Of a DNA stretch of 64,000 nt, positions 48,510 through 56,691 are shown in pieces. This stretch comes from Erythrobacter sp. CCH5-A1 (GTDB lineage: Bacteria > Pseudomonadota > Alphaproteobacteria > Sphingomonadales > Sphingomonadaceae). The notes beneath the pieces were generated by a model. The model saw nothing but the letters and a program-made list of their open reading frames with translations, searched no databases and was not told where the DNA came from. Made by a program: the position numbers and the translations under genes. How positions within the stretch are numbered: the stretch's first letter is position 1; every line of letters starts with the position of its first letter. Location: contig NZ_LSKQ01000267.1 of NCBI RefSeq assembly GCF_001557115.1, positions 62,001 through 126,000 on the forward strand, written 5' to 3'.

Positions 48510-49334
48510 ATGCCCAGGATCGCACTCTTGCAGATGACCTCAGGGGTAGACCCCGAGGCGAATTTCGGCGCCATCGCCGATGCCGCAAGGGCGGCGGCGG
48601 GGGAGGGCGCGGCGATGCTGTTCACGCCCGAAATGTCGCTGCTGCTCGATCGCGATCGGGGGCGGGGGGCGGGGCATATCCTGCCGCAGGCCCGCTCACC
48701 CTTCGTCCCGCGTTTCGCTGCGCTGGCCGAAGAAACCGGCATCACGATCGCGCTCGGCTCGATGGCGGTCGCGCACGAGGCGGGCGAGAAGTACGCCAAC
48801 CGCTCGATGGTCTTCGCGCCCGGCAGCCCCGCGCCTGTGACCTACGACAAGGTCCACATGTTCGACGTCGATCTCGCCACGGGTGAGAGCTGGCGGGAGA
48901 GCAACGCCTACGAACCAGGCCGCGCGGTGGTGACGGTGGAGGACACGCCCGTCGGCCGGCTCGGGCTGGCGGTGTGCTACGACATGCGCTTTCCAGCGCT
49001 GTGGGGCGCGCTGGGCGACCGGCGCTGCGACGCGATCGCGCTTCCCGCCGCTTTCACCAAGCCGACCGGCGCGGCGCACTGGCACGTGATGCTGCGCGCC
49101 CGCGCGATCGAGGCGCAGGCCTTCGTCATCGCCGCAGCCCAGGTCGGCCACCACGAGGACGGGCGCGAGACCTATGGGCACAGCCTCGTGGTCGACCCCT
49201 GGGGCGAAGTGCTGCTCGACATGGGCGGCGAGGCACCGGGGCTCGGTTTCTGCGACATCGACCTTGCCCGCATCGCCGCCGTGCGCGCGCAGGTTCCGGC
49301 CCTTGCCAACCGGCGGGAAATCGCCAAATCCTGA
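48510..49334 (+). CDS. Carbon-nitrogen hydrolase (nitrilase superfamily)
   Basis: A 274-residue amidase with the Glu-Lys-Cys triad: Glu in FTPEMS (about 41), Lys in YDKVHMFD (about 115) and Cys in AVCYDMRFP (about 154). The sequence is closest in style to the Nit1/Nit2-type deaminated-glutathione or omega-amidases, which would fit its place after glutaredoxin, but the substrate is inference. It is six bases from the DUF1178 gene. Confidence 0.9.
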   Translation: MPRIALLQMTSGVDPEANFGAIADAARAAAGEGAAMLFTPEMSLLLDRDRGRGAGHILPQARSPFVPRFAALAEETGITIALGSMAVAHEAGEKYANRSMVFAPGSPAPVTYDKVHMFDVDLATGESWRESNAYEPGRAVVTVEDTPVGRLGLAVCYDMRFPALWGALGDRRCDAIALPAAFTKPTGAAHWHVMLRARAIEAQAFVIAAAQVGHHEDGRETYGHSLVVDPWGEVLLDMGGEAPGLGFCDIDLARIAAVRAQVPALANRREIAKS

Positions 49335-49340
49335 CCTGCC

Positions 49341-49805
49341 ATGATCGTTTATGACCTAGCATGCACCGAAGGCCACCGGTTCGAAGGGTGGTTCGGCTCC
49401 TCGGGTGACTTCGAAGACCAGCGCGCGCGCGGGCTCCTGTGCTGCCCGTCCTGCGGCACGTCCGACGTGACCAAGGCGCCGATGGCCCCGGCCGTGCCCG
49501 CCAAGGGCAACAGCCGCCAGGACGTGCCCCCGCCCGAGACGCGGCCGATGGCCAACACCCCGATGCCGCCGCAGGTGCAGCAGGCGCTCGCCGCGCTCGC
49601 CAAGGCGCAGGCCGAGGCGCTCAAGCACTCCACCTGGGTCGGCGACAGGTTCGCCGAGGAAACCCGCAAGATGCACTATGGCGAGCGTGACGAAGCCCCG
49701 ATCCACGGGCAGGCAAGCCTCGCCGAGGCCAAGGCGCTGATCGAGGAAGGCGTGCCGGTCGCGCCCCTGCCGTTCCCGGTGGCGCCGCCTGAGAAACTCA
49801 ATTGA
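49341..49805 (+). CDS. DUF1178 family protein
   Basis: A 154-residue protein with an N-terminal zinc-ribbon-like part (Cys in LACTEGH, CCPSCG) followed by a Pro/Ala linker and a conserved helical C-terminus (GDRFAEETRKMHYGERDEAPIHGQA). This is the standard DUF1178 layout, often found near nitrilase and grx genes in alphaproteobacteria. The function is unknown. The tRNA promoter candidate overlaps its final codons. Confidence 0.9.
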   Translation: MIVYDLACTEGHRFEGWFGSSGDFEDQRARGLLCCPSCGTSDVTKAPMAPAVPAKGNSRQDVPPPETRPMANTPMPPQVQQALAALAKAQAEALKHSTWVGDRFAEETRKMHYGERDEAPIHGQASLAEAKALIEEGVPVAPLPFPVAPPEKLN

Positions 49806-49829
49806 TTGGTCACGTCCGGCTGCTATTGG
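49802..49829 (+). promoter_or_regulatory. Candidate promoter of tRNA-Arg
   Basis: TTGATT (49802-49807), a 16-base spacer and TATTGG (49824-49829), ten bases before the mature tRNA 5' end. It begins within the stop region of the DUF1178 gene. Spacing is slightly short. Confidence 0.4.
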
Positions 49830-49838
49830 ATGCGACGG

Positions 49839-49915
49839 GACCCCGTAGCTCAGCAGGATAGAGCATCAGATTCCTAATCTGAGGGCCGCGCGTTCGAATC
49901 GCGCCGGGGTCACCA
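49839..49915 (+). tRNA. tRNA-Arg (anticodon CCT)
   Basis: A full cloverleaf: acceptor GACCCCG/CGGGGTC, D arm GCTC...GAGC, anticodon stem TCAGA/TCTGA with loop TTCCTAA (anticodon CCT, reading AGG), T arm GCGCG-TTCGAAT-CGCGC, discriminator A and an encoded CCA. No integrase gene or attachment-site duplication is seen downstream. Confidence 0.95.
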
Positions 49916-49966
49916 TTCCCCTGCAATCGCGCTGCTTCGTTCCGGTCAGCTCGCCCGGCGCACGGC

Positions 49967-49991
49967 TTTGCGTGCGGGCCGGGCACGCAAA
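49967..49991. repeat. Inverted repeat downstream of tRNA-Arg
   Basis: A 9-bp perfect stem TTTGCGTGC/GCACGCAAA with a GGGCCGG loop. In the + direction it is followed by more A and not T, so it is not a classic rho-independent terminator, although it could still act in 3'-end processing of the tRNA transcript. Confidence 0.6.
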
Positions 49992-49992
49992 A

Positions 49993-50062
49993 AAGGGCGC
50001 TCGGCCCAACCGGAGTGAGGGGGCTTTCGCCCGGTCATTCGGTATTCGGCCGTAACGCCCTT
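49993..50062. repeat. Palindromic intergenic element, copy 1
   Basis: A 70-base sequence that folds end to end: outer AAGGGCG/CGCCCTT (7 bp), then CGGCC/GGCCG, then ACCG-(G)-AGTGA/TCATT-CGGT and an inner GGGC-TTTC-GCCC. It lies between tRNA-Arg and the end of the MFS gene. A diverged second copy follows eight bases later, so this looks like a REP-type repeat family. Confidence 0.75.
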
Positions 50063-50070
50063 CTTGGGGA

Positions 50071-50139
50071 AAGGCATTCGGCTTAACCGGAGCGAGCAAA
50101 GCGTTGCTTCCTCATTCGGTATGTGGCCGTAGTGCCCTT
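50071..50139. repeat. Palindromic intergenic element, copy 2
   Basis: A 69-base sequence, a diverged direct copy of the element at 49993-50062. It shares CGGC--AACCGGAG-GAG, TCATTCGGTAT--GGCCGTA and GCCCTTC. The outer arms are AAGGCA/TGCCCTT and the inner loop region is replaced (GCAA/TTGC). Compensating differences keep most of the stem. The remaining bases to 50198 show nothing further I can support. Confidence 0.7.
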
Positions 50140-50198
50140 CGGAAACCCGTTTACCTTGGGAAGGTTAAGAAAGTCTTTCCTGTAAATTGCTTTTCTTG

Positions 50199-51422
50199 TC
50201 AGACCGATTGGACACCGGACGCGTCCTTCCACCGCCGCTCGGCAAGGAGCGAGAGCGCCACCACCGCGCAGCTCTTTGCCAGCAGCAGCGCGCAGGTTGC
50301 GCCCCATCCGCCGAGGTCGAACACCGCCGTCCCCGCCGCGCTGCCGATCGCGCCGCCCACGAACATTGTGACGATATAGCTGGTGGTGAGCCGGGTGCGG
50401 ATTTCGGGGGCGAGGGAGAACAGCGTCATGCGGCCGGTCACATCGATCGTCGGGCCCACGAGATTGGTGATAAACAACGGCACCGCCACGGCCCAGATCG
50501 AGAAACCGAGCGGATAGAACAGGGCGATTCCCGCCAGCTGGACGATTGCCGCCGCGATCCGGGCGCGGCGCGGGCCTACCTTGTCTGCCCAGCGTCCGAG
50601 GCGCGGGGTGGTGAAGACGCTCACCGCCGCGATCCCCGCGAGATAGCCGACATCGTCGGTGCCGTAGCCCATCGCCGGCCCGGTCAGGTGGAGCGCGAGA
50701 GCCAGCCAGCTCGCGGTGAAGATCGCGAAATTGAGCCCCTGGATCGCGGCCGAAATGCGCATGTCGGGATGCCGCGCGGCGAGGGTGAAGACCGAGGCGA
50801 TCACGGCGCGGTACCCCGCCGGCGGCTGCTTGGCGCCGGCGGCCTCGCTCTTCATCGCCACCGGCAGGAAGGCGGTCACCGCCACCATCAGCACCAGCGC
50901 GCAGACGTAGACCGTGTGCCAGTCCGCGCGCGCGGCGATGATCCCGGCGCCCACGCGCGCGACCAGAATGCCGAAGATCACCGCTGCGGTCAGCTGCGCG
51001 GTAACGGCGCCGAGCCGCTCGGGCGCGACGCGCTTGGAGGCGTAGGCGGGGATCAGGTAGGGCGCGATGGTGAAGAAGCCGAGCAGGGTCGAGGCGGCGG
51101 TGAAGGCGACGAAGCCGGGCGCGAGCACCATGCCGGCAAGGCACAGGGTCTGCCCGGCCACGAACGCGAGGCACAGCGTCCGGTTGCGGTAGAAATCCCC
51201 AAGCGGCAGCAGCAGCAGGATGCCGAGCGCCAGCGCCAGTTGGTTGAGCGCCGGCACCAGCCCGATCTCGGCCTCGCCCACGCGGAAGGCCCGGGCGACT
51301 TCGCCGATGATCGGGTGGATGTAATAGGCATTGGCCGTCACCACCGCGATGGTGAGCGCCAGCGCCCGCTCCTGCGTGCGGGTGAGATATACGGGGGCAG
51401 GGGCGGGCGCGGCGTCGGTCAA
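50199..51422 (-). CDS. MFS transporter
   Basis: A 407-residue protein with 12 predicted spans and the MFS loop signature LPLGDFYRNR between spans 2 and 3. It resembles the YtfL/NepI-like group of small drug or sugar exporters, but the substrate is unknown. The start is TTG 51422, overlapping the dehalogenase stop (TTGA); the upstream in-frame extension lies within the dehalogenase gene. It is translationally coupled to the dehalogenase, so it may carry a related compound (inference). Confidence 0.85.
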   Translation of the reverse strand: MTDAAPAPAPVYLTRTQERALALTIAVVTANAYYIHPIIGEVARAFRVGEAEIGLVPALNQLALALGILLLLPLGDFYRNRTLCLAFVAGQTLCLAGMVLAPGFVAFTAASTLLGFFTIAPYLIPAYASKRVAPERLGAVTAQLTAAVIFGILVARVGAGIIAARADWHTVYVCALVLMVAVTAFLPVAMKSEAAGAKQPPAGYRAVIASVFTLAARHPDMRISAAIQGLNFAIFTASWLALALHLTGPAMGYGTDDVGYLAGIAAVSVFTTPRLGRWADKVGPRRARIAAAIVQLAGIALFYPLGFSIWAVAVPLFITNLVGPTIDVTGRMTLFSLAPEIRTRLTTSYIVTMFVGGAIGSAAGTAVFDLGGWGATCALLLAKSCAVVALSLLAERRWKDASGVQSV

Positions 51423-52336
51423 GGCAGAAAGCCGGCCTTCCGCGCGGTTTCGATCACGCCTTGCGAGAGCGCCTCGGGGTGGTCTTCCTGGCTGAAATGC
51501 CCGCACCTGGGCAGCATCGCGTGGGGCTGGCCTGCCGCGCCCTTGATCCGTCCGGTGAGGAGCGGCGCGGCGCGGCCGAGCACCGGATCATCCTCGCCGA
51601 ACAGGGTGAGGAAGGGCTTGTCGAAGCCTGCCAGCCCCTCCCACGCGGCGATGTTGTCGGCGACACCCTCCTTGTCGTCCTCGATCGGGACCAGCTGCGG
51701 GAAGGCGCGCGCGCCGGCCTTGCTGGGCTCGTCGGGGAAGGGGGCGTCATAGGCGGCGATCTCTTCAGGGGAGAGCCCGCTCTGGCAGCCGCGGTGCATG
51801 ATGCCTCCGATGCGGAATTCGGGCGAGGAGCGGGCGAATTCGCGCCACGCGAGGAAGCCCTCCGAGGCCTTGCCCCCGCCGGTCGGGAGAAAGGTGTTGC
51901 TGGCGACGACAAAGGCGAAACGCTCCGGCTCCTGCCCGACGATGCGCAGACCCAGCAGCCCGCCCCAGTCCTGACAGAACAGCCCGGCGAGGTCTGGCAC
52001 CACGGCATTGCGCCACTGCTTGAGCCAGTCGACGTGTCGGGCGTAGGTGTAATACTCCTGCGCGTCCGGCTTGTCGCTCTTGCCGAAGCCGATGAGGTCG
52101 GGCGCGAGGCAGCGGAAGCCTGCCGCGACCAGCAGCGGGATCATCTTGCGGTAGAGGTAGGACCACGAAGGCTCGCCGTGAAACAGCAGCAGCGGGGGCG
52201 CGTCCTTCGGGCCCTCGTCGAGGTAATGCATGCGGGCGGTGAGGCCATCGCCCAGATCGATCGTCAGCCAGTTCTCGGCGAAAGGATAGTCGGGCAGGTC
52301 CTCGAAACGGGTGGGGTCGTGGGCGATGATCTGCAT
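51419..52336 (-). CDS. Haloalkane dehalogenase, subfamily I (DhlA-like)
   Basis: A 305-residue alpha/beta-hydrolase that cleaves carbon-halogen bonds. The nucleophile Asp123 is followed by the halide-binding Trp124 (CQDWGG). The oxyanion region is HGEPSWSYLYRKM (about 53-65). The catalytic acid is in FGEDDPVLG and the His in CGHFSQEDHP. These positions closely track DhlA-type enzymes. The cap region around WREFARSSPEF probably gives the second halide ligand. ATG 52336 has a purine-rich GAGAGGGAGAGAG ribosome site. It is divergent from an acyl-CoA dehydrogenase. Confidence 0.88.
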   Translation of the reverse strand: MQIIAHDPTRFEDLPDYPFAENWLTIDLGDGLTARMHYLDEGPKDAPPLLLFHGEPSWSYLYRKMIPLLVAAGFRCLAPDLIGFGKSDKPDAQEYYTYARHVDWLKQWRNAVVPDLAGLFCQDWGGLLGLRIVGQEPERFAFVVASNTFLPTGGGKASEGFLAWREFARSSPEFRIGGIMHRGCQSGLSPEEIAAYDAPFPDEPSKAGARAFPQLVPIEDDKEGVADNIAAWEGLAGFDKPFLTLFGEDDPVLGRAAPLLTGRIKGAAGQPHAMLPRCGHFSQEDHPEALSQGVIETARKAGFLP

Positions 52337-52398
52337 GGGCTCTCTCCCTCTCGTGGTCAGTCGGTAGCAGATCGAAACGGGATTGCCAGAGTGCACGT

Positions 52399-52410
52399 CT
52401 TTCGCGAAAG
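52399..52410. promoter_or_regulatory. Perfect palindrome in divergent promoter region
   Basis: CTTTCGCGAAAG, a 12-base perfect palindrome, lies in the 144-base gap between the divergent dehalogenase and acyl-CoA dehydrogenase genes. Its symmetry and position suit an operator for a dimeric regulator. No regulator gene is adjacent, so the role is unproven. Confidence 0.35.
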
Positions 52411-52480
52411 CACCCAAATTGGTGAGGTGGACTTGGCAAGCGCGAGCAGGCAATCCCCGGCGCCACAAGGAGAGAGATAC

Positions 52481-53650
52481 GTGCCGCAATCCGCCCACGA
52501 ACCCGAGGAACTCGCTGAAATCCGCCGCGCGGTGCGCCAGCTTTGCGATGGCTTTCCCGGCGAATACTGGCGGGCGAAGGACGCGGTGCGCGCATACCCC
52601 GCCGAATTCGTCGATGCGCTGACGCAGGCCGGCTTCCTCGCCGCGCTGATCCCGACCCAGCACGGCGGCAGCGGCCTCAGCCTCGAGGCGGCCTGCGTGA
52701 TCATGGAGGAGATCCAGGCGAGCGGGTGCAACGGATCGAGCGCGCACGCCCAGATGTACATCATGAATACGCTGCTGCGCTACGGCTCGCCGGAGCAGAA
52801 GGCGGCCTATCTCCCTCGCATCGCCAGCGGCGAGTTGCGCTTGCAGGCCTTCGGCGTGTCCGAGCCCACCAGTGGCACCGATACCCTAAGCCTCAAGACC
52901 CGCGCGGTCCGCGACGGTGACCACTACGTCATCAACGGCCAGAAGATCTGGACCAGCCGCGCCGAGCATTCCGACCTCATGCTCCTCCTCGCCCGCACCA
53001 CCCCGCGCGAGGAGGCGGCGAGCAAGACCGAAGGCCTTTCGATCTTCCTCGTCGACATGCAGGCCGCGCTCCAGAACGGCATGACCGTCAAGCCCATCCG
53101 CACGATGATGAACCATTCCAGCTGCGAAGTGTTCTTCGACGATCTGCGCATCCCCGCCAGCGGGCTGGTGGGGGAGGAGGGGAAGGGCTTTCGCTACATC
53201 CTCTCAGGCATGAACGCCGAGCGCATCCTGATCGCTGCCGAGTGCATCGGGGACGCCAAGTGGTTCATCGAGAAGGCGACGGGATACGCGAAGGACCGGA
53301 GCGTCTTCGCGCGGCCCATCGGCCAGAATCAGGGCGTCCAGTTCCCGATTGCGCGGGCCTATGCCCAGATGCGCGCTGCCGAGCTGATGGTGCACCACGC
53401 TGCGCGGGTCTATGACGAGGGCGGGAACCCGGGCGAGGAAGCCAACATGGCCAAGCTTCTCGCCTCCGAAGCCAGCTGGGCGGCCGCGGACATGAGCGTC
53501 CAGACCTTCGGCGGTTTCGGATTTGCCGAGGAATATGACGTCGAACGCAAGTTCCGCGAGGCGCGGCTCTATACCGTCGCGCCGATCTCGACCAACCTCA
53601 TCCTCTCCTACCTTGCCGAGCACGTGCTCGGCCTGCCGCGCTCTTACTGA
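52481..53650 (+). CDS. Acyl-CoA dehydrogenase
   Basis: A 389-residue flavoenzyme of the acyl-CoA dehydrogenase family. FAD and substrate contacts are visible in FGVSEPTSGTDT, IWTSRAEHSDLMLLLAR, RSVFARPIGQNQGVQFPIA and QTFGGFGFAEEYDVERKFREAR. The start is GTG 52481 with AAGGAG eight to ten bases upstream. The chain-length range cannot be read from sequence. The shared promoter region with the dehalogenase may mean co-regulation. Confidence 0.92.
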   Translation: MPQSAHEPEELAEIRRAVRQLCDGFPGEYWRAKDAVRAYPAEFVDALTQAGFLAALIPTQHGGSGLSLEAACVIMEEIQASGCNGSSAHAQMYIMNTLLRYGSPEQKAAYLPRIASGELRLQAFGVSEPTSGTDTLSLKTRAVRDGDHYVINGQKIWTSRAEHSDLMLLLARTTPREEAASKTEGLSIFLVDMQAALQNGMTVKPIRTMMNHSSCEVFFDDLRIPASGLVGEEGKGFRYILSGMNAERILIAAECIGDAKWFIEKATGYAKDRSVFARPIGQNQGVQFPIARAYAQMRAAELMVHHAARVYDEGGNPGEEANMAKLLASEASWAAADMSVQTFGGFGFAEEYDVERKFREARLYTVAPISTNLILSYLAEHVLGLPRSY

Positions 53651-53778
53651 AAACCTCGGGCAATCCCCGTTTTGTTGCGCATTCGGGCGCATTCCCCTTG
53701 CGGCGCAGGCCCAACTATGATTCTGTGCATACCGAAGCCGCGCGCGGGATTTGCGCGGCCAGGGGGCTGTTTGGCATC

Positions 53779-54081
53779 ATGCGCAAACCGGTGACGGAAA
53801 GCAGGCTGAAGCGGGTGGTGGCGCTGAGTGCGCTGCTGCTGCTGGCGGGCTATGCCGTGGCGGGTCCCACGGGCCTGCTTGCGTGGAGCGAAAACGCCGC
53901 CGCGCTCGAAGCCCGCAAGGCCGAGATCGCCAAGCTCACCGAAAAGCGCGATGGGCTGCGCAACCGGGTCAGCCTGCTCGATCCCGATGCGGCCGATCCC
54001 GATCTCGCCAGCGAATTGGTGCGCGACCAGCTCGGCGTGATGCGCGAGGACGAAGTGGTCATCACCCTCGAGGACGAGTGA
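53779..54081 (+). CDS. ftsB: FtsB/DivIC-like septum formation protein
   Basis: A 100-residue bitopic protein: a short basic N-terminus, one span (about 14-33), then a coiled coil (ALEARKAEIAKLTEKRDGLRNRVSLL) and the family tail DLASELVRDQLGVMREDEVVI. It is expected in the divisome with FtsL and FtsQ. In alphaproteobacteria it is commonly placed just before pdhA, as here. ATG 53779 is chosen for the normal length. Confidence 0.88.
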   Translation: MRKPVTESRLKRVVALSALLLLAGYAVAGPTGLLAWSENAAALEARKAEIAKLTEKRDGLRNRVSLLDPDAADPDLASELVRDQLGVMREDEVVITLEDE

Positions 54082-54149
54082 ACCGCCGGGACCTCAAGCA
54101 AATCGTGCTGATTTCGTATGCGCGTTCGTTTTTCTGCAACGCCTTGCCG

Positions 54150-54179
54150 TTGCGTCACCCCCGCTAGCCTGCCTATAGA
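54150..54179 (+). promoter_or_regulatory. Candidate promoter of pdhA-pdhB
   Basis: TTGCGT (54150-54155), an 18-base spacer and TATAGA (54174-54179), about 60 bases before the pdhA start. It lies in the 158-base gap after the ftsB-like gene. Confidence 0.5.
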
Positions 54180-54239
54180 AGACAGCGTTGGACGGCGCTT
54201 CTCCTCCCCATGAGCGCGCCCTAGAGAGGGATACTTGCC

Positions 54240-55301
54240 TTGGCCAAAAAGCCTGCAAAAGCCGCGGTAGCGGACGACAGCGATTTCCTGCTGCATTCGC
54301 TGCAGGACGCCTTCGAAGCGAAGAAGCGCTATGCCGCTTCGGAAAGCGAGATGCTCGAATTTTACCGCCAGATGCTGCTGATCCGGCGGTTCGAGGAGAA
54401 GGCGGGGCAGCTTTACGGCCTCGGGCTGATCGGTGGCTTCTGCCACCTCTATATCGGGCAGGAAGCGGTCGCGATCGGGCTCCAGTCGGCGCTCGATAAT
54501 GATCGCGACTCTGTCATTACCGGCTACCGCGATCATGGCCACATGCTCGCCTACGGGATCGATCCCAAGGTGATCATGGCCGAGCTCACCGGCCGCGAGT
54601 CCGGCATTTCGCGCGGCAAGGGCGGGTCGATGCACATGTTCTCGACCGAGCATAAGTTCTACGGCGGCCACGGCATCGTCGGCGCGCAGGTTGCGTTGGG
54701 TGGCGGGCTCGCGCTCGCGCACCAATACAATAATGACGGCGGCCTGTGCCTTGCCTATTTCGGCGACGGCGCGGCCAACCAGGGCCAGGTCTACGAGACC
54801 TTCAACATGGCCGCGCTCTGGAACCTCCCCATCGTCTTCGTGGTCGAGGACAACCAGTACGCGATGGGCACCGCGACCAAGCGCTCGTCTGCCGAAACGC
54901 GATTCTACCGCCGCGGTACGGCCTTCCGCATTCCGGGGATGGAAGTGAACGGCATGGACGTGCTCGAAGTGCGCGCCGCGGCCGAAGTCGCCTTTGCCCA
55001 TGTCCGCGCGGGCAAGGGCCCGGTGCTGATGGAGTGCAACACCTACCGCTACCGCGGCCACTCGATGTCCGACCCCGCCAAGTACCGCACCCGCGAGGAG
55101 GTGCAGGAACAGCGCGATCACCACGACCCGATCGAGGGCCTCAAGAAGACCCTGATCGAAGCCGGCAAGACCGAGGATGACCTCAAGGCCATCGACAAGG
55201 CGATCCGCGCCCAGGTGGCCGAGGCCGCCGATTTCGCCGAAACCTCGCCCGAGCCGGCGCCGGGCGAACTCTACACCGATGTTCTCGTGGAGGAGTATTG
55301 A
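54240..55301 (+). CDS. pdhA: Pyruvate dehydrogenase E1 component, alpha subunit
   Basis: A 353-residue thiamine-diphosphate-dependent subunit. The TPP motif starts FGDGAANQGQ and ends at VVEDN. The phosphorylation-loop region of the family appears as YRYRGHSMSDPAKYRTREEV. The start is TTG 54240 with GAGAGGGA eight bases upstream; no ATG gives the MAKKPAKAAV N-terminus. It is followed by pdhB after three bases. Confidence 0.96.
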   Translation: MAKKPAKAAVADDSDFLLHSLQDAFEAKKRYAASESEMLEFYRQMLLIRRFEEKAGQLYGLGLIGGFCHLYIGQEAVAIGLQSALDNDRDSVITGYRDHGHMLAYGIDPKVIMAELTGRESGISRGKGGSMHMFSTEHKFYGGHGIVGAQVALGGGLALAHQYNNDGGLCLAYFGDGAANQGQVYETFNMAALWNLPIVFVVEDNQYAMGTATKRSSAETRFYRRGTAFRIPGMEVNGMDVLEVRAAAEVAFAHVRAGKGPVLMECNTYRYRGHSMSDPAKYRTREEVQEQRDHHDPIEGLKKTLIEAGKTEDDLKAIDKAIRAQVAEAADFAETSPEPAPGELYTDVLVEEY

Positions 55302-55304
55302 GCC

Positions 55305-56663
55305 ATGGGAATCGAACTGAAGATGCCGGCTCTCTCGCCCACGATGGAGCAGGGCACGCTCGCCAAGTGGCTGAAGCAGGAAGGCGACAAGATTTCGCCC
55401 GGCGACATCATTGCCGAGATCGAGACCGACAAGGCGACGATGGAATTCGAGGCTATCGATGAAGGCGTGCTAGAGAAGATCCTCGTGCCCGCCGGCACCG
55501 AGGATGTCGCCGTTGGCGCGGTGATCGCGCTGATTGCTGGCGAAGGGGAGGAGGCCCAACCCGCCGCCGCTCCCGTGGCTGCGCCTGAACCCGCTCCCGC
55601 ACCGGCTCCTGTACCCAAGGCGGAAAAGCCGGTCGCTGCCGCGCCCGCCGCAGATCCCGCCATTCCCGCTGGCACCGCGCTCGTCAGCACCACCGTGCGC
55701 GAGGCGCTGCGCGATGCCATGGCCGAGGAAATGCGCAAGGACCCCAGGGTCTTCGTGATGGGCGAGGAAGTCGCCGAATACCAGGGCGCCTACAAGGTCA
55801 CTCAGGGCCTGCTCGCCGAATTCGGACCCAAGCGCGTTATCGACACGCCGATCACCGAATACGGCTTTGCCGGCATCGGCACCGGCGCGGCGATGGGCGG
55901 CCTCAGACCGATCGTCGAGTTCATGACCTTCAACTTCGCGATGCAGGCGATCGATCACATCATCAACTCGGCCGCAAAGACGAATTACATGTCCGGCGGC
56001 CAGATGCGCTGCCCGATCGTGTTCCGCGGCCCCAATGGCGCCGCCTCGCGCGTCGGCGCGCAGCACTCGCAGAATTACGGACCGTGGTATGCGAGCGTGC
56101 CCGGCCTGATCGTCATCGCGCCCTATGACGCGGCCGACGCCAAGGGGCTTATGAAGGCCGCGATCCGCTGCGAGGACCCGGTTGTCTTCCTCGAAAACGA
56201 GCTGGTCTATGGTCGCAGCTTCGATGTGCCGCAGGTTGACGACTACGTGCTGCCTATCGGCAAGGCGCGGATCGTGCGCGAGGGCAAGGACGTCACCATC
56301 GTCAGCTATTCGATCGGCGTCGGCCTTGCGCTCGAGGCGGCAGACACGCTGGCGGGCGAGGGCATTGATGCCGAAGTGATCGACCTGCGCACCCTGCGCC
56401 CGCTCGACAAGGAGACGGTGCTCAAGAGCCTCGCCAAGACCAACCGGCTGATCGTTGCCGAAGAAGGCTGGCCGAGCTGCTCGATCGCATCGGAGATCAT
56501 CGCCATTTGCATGGAGGAGGGCTTCGACCACCTCGACGCGCCGGTGCTGCGCGTGTGCAACGAGGATGTGCCGCTGCCCTATGCCGCCAACCTCGAAAAG
56601 CTCGCGCTGATCGATGCCGCACGCATCGCCGAGGGCGTGCGCAAGGTGTGCTACAAGGCGTAG
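55305..56663 (+). CDS. pdhB: Pyruvate dehydrogenase E1 beta subunit with N-terminal lipoyl domain
   Basis: A 452-residue protein. Residues 1-80 are a biotinyl/lipoyl domain with the lipoylated Lys43 in [10 protein letters not shown]. An Ala/Pro-rich swinging linker (about 86-125) leads to the E1-beta transketolase-like domains beginning [16 protein letters not shown]. The lipoyl-E1beta fusion is characteristic of alphaproteobacteria. E2 and E3 genes are not next to it here; the following gene is convergent. Confidence 0.96.
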   Translation: MGIELKMPALSPTMEQGTLAKWLKQEGDKISPGDIIAEIETDKATMEFEAIDEGVLEKILVPAGTEDVAVGAVIALIAGEGEEAQPAAAPVAAPEPAPAPAPVPKAEKPVAAAPAADPAIPAGTALVSTTVREALRDAMAEEMRKDPRVFVMGEEVAEYQGAYKVTQGLLAEFGPKRVIDTPITEYGFAGIGTGAAMGGLRPIVEFMTFNFAMQAIDHIINSAAKTNYMSGGQMRCPIVFRGPNGAASRVGAQHSQNYGPWYASVPGLIVIAPYDAADAKGLMKAAIRCEDPVVFLENELVYGRSFDVPQVDDYVLPIGKARIVREGKDVTIVSYSIGVGLALEAADTLAGEGIDAEVIDLRTLRPLDKETVLKSLAKTNRLIVAEEGWPSCSIASEIIAICMEEGFDHLDAPVLRVCNEDVPLPYAANLEKLALIDAARIAEGVRKVCYKA

Positions 56664-56691
56664 CACACCCTATGCGGCAGCCGCCCTGGCG

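Noticed and set aside
49839..50198. tRNA-Arg as an integration site for a genomic island
   Set aside because: No integrase and no duplicated tRNA 3' end are found downstream; the repeats there are palindromic and do not match the tRNA.
54120..54158. GCAACG/CGTTGC stem after the ftsB-like gene as a terminator
   Set aside because: The T run precedes the stem and does not follow it, and the stem overlaps the proposed pdhA promoter.
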